From positions 124,001 through 188,000 of the forward strand of contig NZ_JAFBIL020000004.1 in assembly GCF_016809835.1 (NCBI RefSeq): 64,000 nt of DNA, read 5' to 3'. Shown one piece after another: positions 58,955-64,000 of the stretch (the first letter of the stretch is position 1; the number at the start of each line of letters is the position of its first letter). The notes beneath the pieces are model-generated. The model did no database searches. It was given only the letters and a program-made list of their open reading frames with translations, and was not told the DNA's origin. This DNA comes from Massilia soli. GTDB lineage: Bacteria; Pseudomonadota; Gammaproteobacteria; Burkholderiales; Burkholderiaceae_D. The translations under genes were made by a program, and so were the position numbers.

Positions 58955-59296
58955 TTAACGCTTGATGACCAGCGCCGAAGGCAGGCTGTGCAGGTAAGCT
59001 GCGATGTCGGCCATGTCGGCGTTCGACAGCGGCTGGACCTGGCCCGTCATGATCGGGTTGTTGCGGCCGTTAGGGCCTGCGCCGCGCTTGTAGGCGACCA
59101 GCGCATGCTTGAGGTAGTCGGCGTGCTGGCCGGCCAGCTTTGGATAGCTCGGGTCGATCGCCTTGGTGTAGTCGGCGCCGTGGCAGGCTGCGCAGTTGTA
59201 TTTCTTGGCCAGGGCTTCGCCGTTGGCAATATTGCCAGCTGCGACAGCGCTCATGGACATCGCGCCGAAGAACAGGGCTGCAATCATCTTTTTCAT
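58955..59296 (-). CDS. Small soluble cytochrome c
   Basis: 113 aa. A signal peptide (MIAALFFGAMSMSAVAAG) then haem motif CAACH (Cys35, Cys38, His39) and a likely Met axial ligand in NPIMTGQVQPLSNADMADIAAYL. A class I cytochrome of the c4/c5/c553 type; it carries electrons in the periplasm. Paired with a second similar gene 11 bp upstream. Confidence 0.94.
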   Translation of the reverse strand: MKKMIAALFFGAMSMSAVAAGNIANGEALAKKYNCAACHGADYTKAIDPSYPKLAGQHADYLKHALVAYKRGAGPNGRNNPIMTGQVQPLSNADMADIAAYLHSLPSALVIKR

Positions 59297-59307
59297 GGTT
59301 CTCGTCC

Positions 59308-59640
59308 TTATTTCTTCGCGGTTTGGGCGGTCTGCTGCGCGTAGTACGCAGCCACGTCAGCAATTTCCTGATCGCTCATCGATGCTGCGATACCGCGCAT
59401 CGACGGGTGCTTGCGCTCGCCCTTTTTGTAAGCATTCAACGCATTCTCGATGTACTTGGCCGACTGGCCGCCGATCATCGGTACGGAATAAACTTCTGGG
59501 AAAGTCGCTTTGTAGCCAGGAATGCCGTGGCAGCCGATGCACATCTCGACCTTGGCGGCCTTGGCATTGGCGACGACGTCAGCCGCTGCAGCAACGTTGG
59601 CGATGCTGGCGAACATGAGCAGTGCGAAGAATTTTTTCAT
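59308..59640 (-). CDS. Small soluble cytochrome c
   Basis: 110 aa. A signal peptide (FFALLMFASIANVAAAAD) and haem motif CIGCH (Cys34, Cys37, His38), with a Met ligand near PSMRGIAASMSDQEIADVAAYYA. About the same size as the next gene and clearly related, so the pair arose by duplication or by splitting of a dihaem c4-type protein. First gene of the pair. Confidence 0.94.
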   Translation of the reverse strand: MKKFFALLMFASIANVAAAADVVANAKAAKVEMCIGCHGIPGYKATFPEVYSVPMIGGQSAKYIENALNAYKKGERKHPSMRGIAASMSDQEIADVAAYYAQQTAQTAKK

Positions 59641-59827
59641 GGTGGCGATGGTAAGAGGTAATCGGGTACCGCACGTGCAAAAACGACATCTTTCGCACTA
59701 TCAACCTGCGATTCTAACCCAAACAGGTGCGGGCCGTCCACATTCGCGCTGTGCAATGGGAGCGCTTACAACGGACCAGCGGATGTGGAATATACTGAAA
59801 CCAATCAAACTTCACCCTACCTTTCCC

Positions 59828-60691
59828 ATGCAAGCACCGCATCAGCAGAACCGTTTTGAAGGCACCGAGAGCTATGTCGCCACCGATGACCTGAAACTGG
59901 CCGTCAACGCGTCGCTCACCCTGCAGCGCCCGCTGCTGATCAAAGGCGAACCCGGCACCGGCAAGACCATGCTCGCCGAAGAAGTGGCGCAAGCGCTGAA
60001 CATGCCGCTGATGCAGTGGCACATCAAGTCGACCACCAAGGCCCAGCAGGGCCTGTACGAGTACGACGCCGTCTCGCGCCTGCGCGACTCGCAGCTGGGC
60101 GACGAGCGGGTGCGCGACATCCACAACTACATCGTCAAGGGCGTGCTGTGGCAGGCGTTCAACTCGCCCGAGCCGGTGGTGCTCTTGATCGACGAGATCG
60201 ACAAGGCCGACATCGAGTTCCCCAACGACCTGCTGCGCGAACTCGACCGGATGGAGTTCTACGTCTACGAAACGCGCGAGATGGTGGTTGCGCGCCATCG
60301 CCCGCTCGTCATCATCACTTCGAACAACGAGAAGGAATTGCCGGACGCCTTCCTGCGCCGCTGCTTCTTCCACTACATCAAGTTCCCGGACAAGGACACG
60401 ATGGAGCAGATCGTCCAGGTGCACTTCCCGACCCTGAAGCAGGATTTGCTGGCCGCCGCGCTGCAGACCTTCTACCAGCTGCGCGAGGTGCCGGGCCTGA
60501 AGAAGAAGCCATCGACCTCCGAGTTCCTCGACTGGCTCAAGCTGCTGCTGGCCGAAGACATCCCGCCGGAAGCGCTGCGCAACCCGGACGCCAAGGCCGC
60601 CGTGCCGCCGCTGCACGGCGCGCTGCTCAAGAACGAGCAGGACGTCCACCTGTTCGAACGCCTTGTCTATATGTCGAGGACCAACCGCTGA
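59828..60691 (+). CDS. MoxR-family AAA+ ATPase
   Basis: 287 aa from MQAPHQQNRFEGTESYVATDD. Walker A is GEPGTGKTM (residues 40-48), Walker B VVLLIDEIDKADIEFPNDLL and sensor 1 ITSNNEKELPDAFLRRCFFHYI. MoxR ATPases act as chaperones with VWA proteins to mature enzyme complexes. A VWA gene lies two genes downstream. An ATG 15 codons upstream is possible. Its TGA overlaps the GNAT start (TGATG). Confidence 0.95.
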   Translation: MQAPHQQNRFEGTESYVATDDLKLAVNASLTLQRPLLIKGEPGTGKTMLAEEVAQALNMPLMQWHIKSTTKAQQGLYEYDAVSRLRDSQLGDERVRDIHNYIVKGVLWQAFNSPEPVVLLIDEIDKADIEFPNDLLRELDRMEFYVYETREMVVARHRPLVIITSNNEKELPDAFLRRCFFHYIKFPDKDTMEQIVQVHFPTLKQDLLAAALQTFYQLREVPGLKKKPSTSEFLDWLKLLLAEDIPPEALRNPDAKAAVPPLHGALLKNEQDVHLFERLVYMSRTNR

Positions 60692-61284
60692 TGATCCGGG
60701 TCGAGCCGATTACGCTGGAATTGAACGGCCTGCGCCTCGAGCCCTTGAGCCTGGGCCACGCCGCCGGGCTGCGCGCGGCCGCCAGCGACGGCGAGCTGTG
60801 GAACATCCGCGTCACCTCGGTGCCGGAGCCGCACAACGTCGAGCAGTACATCAGCACGGCGCTGGGGATGGCCGACCGGATGGCGTTCGCCGTCGTCGAC
60901 ACCGCCAGCGGCGCGGTGATCGGCACCACCAGCTACCACGACATCGTGGCGGCGGTGGACCGGGTTGAAATCGGCTGGACCTGGTATGCGAAAAGCCGCC
61001 AGCGCAGCCACGTCAACACCAGCTGCAAGCTGCTGCTGTTGACGCACGCATTCGACACGCTCGGCTGCGCGGTGGTCGGCCTGCGCACCGATCACCTGAA
61101 CTTCGCCTCGCAGGCGGCAATCGAGCGGATCGGCGCGACCAAGGACGGCGTGCTGCGCCACTTCAATGCGCGCCGCGACGGCACCGTGCGCGACGCGGTC
61201 ATGTACAGCATTCTGCGCAGCGAGTGGCCTGGCGTGAACGCGCGCCTGCGCGACAAACTGCACCAACACCAGACACCATGCTGA
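60691..61284 (+). CDS. GNAT-family N-acetyltransferase
   Basis: 197 aa. A RimJ/RimL-like GNAT fold: LELNGLRLEPLSLGHAAGL, MAFAVVDTASGAVIGTTSYHDIV, VEIGWTWYAKSRQRSHVNTSCKLLLLTHAFDTLG and FASQAAIERIGATKDGVLR. The acetyl-CoA loop (QRSHVNTS) is poorer than the usual Q/R-x-x-G-x-G/A, as is normal in this subgroup. It is inserted between moxR and the VWA gene with overlaps at both ends. Confidence 0.92.
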   Translation: MIRVEPITLELNGLRLEPLSLGHAAGLRAAASDGELWNIRVTSVPEPHNVEQYISTALGMADRMAFAVVDTASGAVIGTTSYHDIVAAVDRVEIGWTWYAKSRQRSHVNTSCKLLLLTHAFDTLGCAVVGLRTDHLNFASQAAIERIGATKDGVLRHFNARRDGTVRDAVMYSILRSEWPGVNARLRDKLHQHQTPC

Positions 61285-62447
61285 TCGATTTCTTCTTTAC
61301 CCTGAAAGACGCCAAGATTCCGGTGTCGATCAAGGAGTTCCTGACCCTGCTCGAAGCGATGGAGAAGAGCGTCATCGCGCCATCGATGGACGACTTCTAC
61401 TACCTGTCGCGCCTGACCCTGGTGAAGGACGAGGCCAACTTCGACAAGTTCGACCGCGCCTTTGCGCTGTACTTCAAGGGCGTGCAGGCTTCGTTCGAGG
61501 GCAACAAGGCGATACCGCTGGACTGGCTGATCAAGCGCATGGAGCGCGAGCTGTCGGACGAACAGCGCGCGCAGCTGGAAAAATTCGGCTACGACAAGCT
61601 GATGGACCGGCTTAACGAGCTGCTCAAGGAGCAGAAGGAAAAGCACGAAGGCGGCAGCAAGTGGATCGGCACCGGCGGCACTTCGCCGTTCGGCAATGGC
61701 GGCACCAACCCGGAAGGCATCCGCATCGGCGGGTCGGGGCGCAACCGCAGCGCCGTCAAGGTCTGGGAGCAGCGCAGCTACCGCGACTACGACGCCGAGC
61801 GCGAACTGGGCACGCGCAACATCAAGGTCGCACTGCGGCGCCTGCGCAAATTCGCGCGCGAGGGACTGGAAGAGGAACTGGCGCTCGACGCCACCATCCG
61901 CGCCACCGCCAGCAATGCCGGCTACCTCGACATCAAGATGCAGCCCGAACGCAAGAACAAGATCAAGGTGCTGATGCTGCTCGACGTCGGCGGCAGCATG
62001 GACGACCATATCGAACGCACCGAGGAGCTGTTCTCGGCCGCGCGCACCGAATTCAAGAACATGGAGTTCTTCTACTTCCACAACTGCGTGTATGACTATT
62101 TGTGGAAGCACAACCGGCGCCGCAGCAGCGAGCGGTTTGCGACCTGGGACGTGCTGCGCAAATACCCGCCCGACACCAAGCTGATTTTCGTCGGCGACGC
62201 GACCATGAGCCCGTACGAGATCCTGCAGCCGGGCGGCTCGATCGAGTACAACAACGAGGAAGCCGGCGCCGAGTGGCTGGCCCGCTTCTGCCATGCCTTC
62301 CCGAAATTTGTCTGGCTGAACCCCGAGCCGGAAGCGGCCTGGCATTATCGGCAGTCAATTTCCGTGATCCTGCAGATCATGAATCACCGGATGTTCCCGC
62401 TGACCATCGAAGGGCTGGAACGGGCCATGCGCCTGCTCAGCAAGTAA
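61278..62447 (+). CDS. VWA-domain protein (CoxE-like)
   Basis: 389 aa from MLIDFFFTLKDAKIPVSIKEFLTLLEAM. The C-terminal half is a von Willebrand A domain with the MIDAS motif as DVGGSM (Asp236 onward), followed by FYFHNCVYDYLWK and LIFVGDATMSPYEI. It probably works with the MoxR ATPase as a metal-dependent adaptor. The start overlaps the GNAT stop by 7 bp. Confidence 0.94.
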   Translation: MLIDFFFTLKDAKIPVSIKEFLTLLEAMEKSVIAPSMDDFYYLSRLTLVKDEANFDKFDRAFALYFKGVQASFEGNKAIPLDWLIKRMERELSDEQRAQLEKFGYDKLMDRLNELLKEQKEKHEGGSKWIGTGGTSPFGNGGTNPEGIRIGGSGRNRSAVKVWEQRSYRDYDAERELGTRNIKVALRRLRKFAREGLEEELALDATIRATASNAGYLDIKMQPERKNKIKVLMLLDVGGSMDDHIERTEELFSAARTEFKNMEFFYFHNCVYDYLWKHNRRRSSERFATWDVLRKYPPDTKLIFVGDATMSPYEILQPGGSIEYNNEEAGAEWLARFCHAFPKFVWLNPEPEAAWHYRQSISVILQIMNHRMFPLTIEGLERAMRLLSK

Positions 62448-62455
62448 GGGCCCGC

Positions 62456-62480
62456 CGCTCCCGCGAAGGCGGGAACGACG
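62456..62480. repeat. REP-like single hairpin, copy 5
   Basis: GCTCCCGC-GAAG-GCGGGAACGACG, a lone half of the dimeric repeat, just after the VWA stop. Confidence 0.75.
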
Positions 62481-62570
62481 GGGCCTTTGCCGCACTCGAA
62501 TCGTGCGCCCCCCTCGCTCTTGTAGAATCGGCAAGCGTCAAAAACGCGCAACGAACTCAACAAGGACACC

Positions 62571-63749
62571 ATGCCGGAATTGCTCACAATTCTCACCAAC
62601 CTGTCCTGGCCGGTTGCCATCTGCCTGGCATGGCTCGCTGGCGAATTCGGCCATCGCCTGACCGGGCTGCCCAAAATTACTTTCTACGGCATCATTGGCT
62701 TCGCGCTCGCCAGCTCGCAGATCGGCGTGCTGCCGGCGCGCGGCGACGGCCCGGTGCTGCTGCTTGCCGACGTCGCCTTCGGCCTGATCCTGTGTGAACT
62801 CGGCTACCGCATCAACCTGCGCTGGCTGCGCACCAATCCTTGGTTCGGCGTGGCCGGGCTGGCCGAAGCCGCCCTCACCTTCGTGGCCGTGTACCTCGTC
62901 GCGATGGCCTTCGGCACCTCGATCATGGCCGCGATGATGCTCGCCTCGCTGGCCATGTCGACCTCCCCCGCCACCGTGATCCGCGTCGTCAACGAGCTGC
63001 GCAGTTCCGGGCAGGTCACCGAGCGCGTGCTGCACCTGTCGGCGCTGAACTGCGTGCTGGCGGTGTTCACCTTCAACATCATCGTCGGCTTCTGGATCTT
63101 CAACACCTCCGACGACATCGGCGACGCCATCCTGAGCAGCATGGCGGCGCTGGCGATATCGGCCGCCACCGGGGCGTTCTTCGGCGTTGCCGTCCCCGCG
63201 CTGCTGCGCCGGCTCGGCAACGTGTCGCAGGACGCCACGGTCGCCTTCGCGCTGGCCGTGATCCTGCTGGTCACCATCAGCTACACCGCGCAGCTGTCGC
63301 CGGTGGTCGCCACCCTGGTGTTCGGCCTGACCGCGCGCCACCGCCGCATCGCCTTCAGCCAGGCGCAGCGCAACTTCGGCGCGCTGGGCGAACTGCTGAC
63401 AGTGCTGCTGTTCGTGTACGCCGCCTCGCTGCTGGACTGGCGCGACATCGTCGCCGGCGGCGCGCTGGCCGTTGCCGTCGTCGCCGTCCGGCTGGTCACC
63501 AAAACGATGGGCGTGGCAGCGTTCTCGCACCTGTCGGGCATTTCCTGGCGCAAGGGCCTGCTGACCGGCCTCGCGCTGGCTCCGGCGTCGGTGTTCGTGA
63601 TCCTGCTGCTCGAGCATGCGCGCCAGCGCGGCGTCTACGTCGCCGCCGAGCTGCAGGCCATGGCGGCGGTGACCATCCTGCTCGAAGTCCTTGGCCCGAT
63701 CATCGTCCAGCGCGCGCTGAAGCTGGCCAACGAAGCACCGGAGTCCTGA
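62571..63749 (+). CDS. Cation:proton antiporter (CPA2-like)
   Basis: 392 aa with about 11 hydrophobic segments, including LPKITFYGIIGFALASSQIG, LLADVAFGLILCELGYRINL, SIMAAMMLASLAMSTSPATVIRVV and SWRKGLLTGLALAPASVFVILLLE. It resembles the Na+/H+ exchanger domain of KefB/C-like transporters but has no RCK or NAD-binding domain. The coupled ion is unknown. Its stop is one base before the start of the YbdK-type gene. Confidence 0.92.
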   Translation: MPELLTILTNLSWPVAICLAWLAGEFGHRLTGLPKITFYGIIGFALASSQIGVLPARGDGPVLLLADVAFGLILCELGYRINLRWLRTNPWFGVAGLAEAALTFVAVYLVAMAFGTSIMAAMMLASLAMSTSPATVIRVVNELRSSGQVTERVLHLSALNCVLAVFTFNIIVGFWIFNTSDDIGDAILSSMAALAISAATGAFFGVAVPALLRRLGNVSQDATVAFALAVILLVTISYTAQLSPVVATLVFGLTARHRRIAFSQAQRNFGALGELLTVLLFVYAASLLDWRDIVAGGALAVAVVAVRLVTKTMGVAAFSHLSGISWRKGLLTGLALAPASVFVILLLEHARQRGVYVAAELQAMAAVTILLEVLGPIIVQRALKLANEAPES

Positions 63750-63750
63750 C

Positions 63751-64000
63751 ATGCTCGAACCTTTCGCACAATCCCAACCCCTGACCTTTGGCGTGGAGCT
63801 CGAGCTGCAGCTGGTCAGCCTGGCCGACTTCGACCTCAGCGCCTCCAGCCCCGACCTGCTGCACCTGCTGGCGCGCAAGCCCTTCCCGGGCAACGTCACC
63901 CCCGAAATCACCGAGAGCATGATCGAGATTAACTCCAGCGTGCACTCGTGCTATGGGCCGCTGCTGGAAGAACTGCGCAACATCCGCGACACGCTCGTGG
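63751..64000 (+). CDS. YbdK-type glutamate-cysteine ligase-like enzyme, 5' part only
   Basis: The first 83 codons, cut by the window edge. It begins MLEPFAQSQPLTFGVELELQLV and continues TPEITESMIEINSSVHSCYG and LLEELRNIRD, the N-terminus of the GCS2/YbdK carboxylate-amine ligase family. These proteins make gamma-glutamyl-type bonds weakly or have other substrates. The tight pairing with the antiporter suggests a common function. Confidence 0.88.
   Translation, partial: MLEPFAQSQPLTFGVELELQLVSLADFDLSASSPDLLHLLARKPFPGNVTPEITESMIEINSSVHSCYGPLLEELRNIRDTLV

Noticed and set aside
58955-59640. Split dihaem cytochrome c4 broken by a frameshift
   Set aside because: Each part has its own signal peptide, haem motif, start and stop, so these are two complete genes.

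Overview
The window looks like core chromosome of a GC-rich betaproteobacterium, most probably an Oxalobacteraceae member of the Massilia/Telluria type. The basis is gene order familiar from Burkholderiales (pilGHIJ-chpA next to rubredoxin-thiD-hemL; mpl to mtgA; aroQ-accB-accC-prmA; pilSR-ccsA-ffh; proS-rppH), the very high GC at third codon positions, and two families of palindromic intergenic repeats. The taxonomic call is inference; no rRNA or tRNA gene was found.

Layout. 1-1.0 kb: 3' part of ruvX and an AlgH/YqgE gene. 1.2-2.7 kb: photolyase. 2.7-11.9 kb: a type IV pilus chemosensory operon (pilG-pilH-pilI-pilJ-chpA, minus strand). 12.0-14.4 kb: rubredoxin, thiD, hemL. 14.5-16.9 kb: an RsbQ-like alpha/beta hydrolase coupled by a stop/start overlap to a PAS histidine kinase with a receiver domain; this is the most unusual module seen. 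17-25.2 kb: corA, then a minus-strand run mpl-yqiA-ubiC-RNase II-tonB-aroE-mtgA. 25.3-32.4 kb, plus strand: an unknown 209-aa protein, TlpA, aroQ, accB, accC, prmA, a zinc-ribbon DUF3426 protein and a PfkB kinase. 32.4-34.4 kb: DUF167, YggT and a large histone-H1-like protein. 34.4-35.7 kb: 1.3 kb without a credible gene but with two promoter/terminator pairs that could define small RNAs. 35.7-41.1 kb: a TPR protein and nrdA-nrdB with a clear NrdR-box promoter. 41.6-45.8 kb: pilR, pilS, a PP0621-like protein and a CcsA-type protein. 46-48.6 kb: an ABC import operon lying between ccsA and ffh. 48.8-50.7 kb: ffh and a SWIB protein. 50.9-56.0 kb: two tandem alkaline phosphatases, a lytic transglycosylase and proS. 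56.2-58.8 kb: rppH, DUF1841 and a SulP transporter. 59-59.6 kb: two small cytochromes c. 59.8-62.4 kb: MoxR ATPase, GNAT, VWA protein. 62.6-64.0 kb: a cation:proton antiporter and the start of a YbdK-type ligase.

How it fits together. Two separate regulatory systems for type IV pili (Pil-Chp chemosensory and PilS/PilR) are present. Cell-wall and shikimate functions (mpl, mtgA, aroE, aroQ, lytic transglycosylase) are scattered among housekeeping genes. Many neighbours overlap by TAATG, GTGA, ATGA or TGATG and are probably translationally coupled. Five copies of a GTCGTTCCCGC-type repeat lie between genes or inside operons. Two copies of a long perfect palindrome (core GGGGACAGACCACC) are present, one of which supplies the last codons of the PAS kinase.
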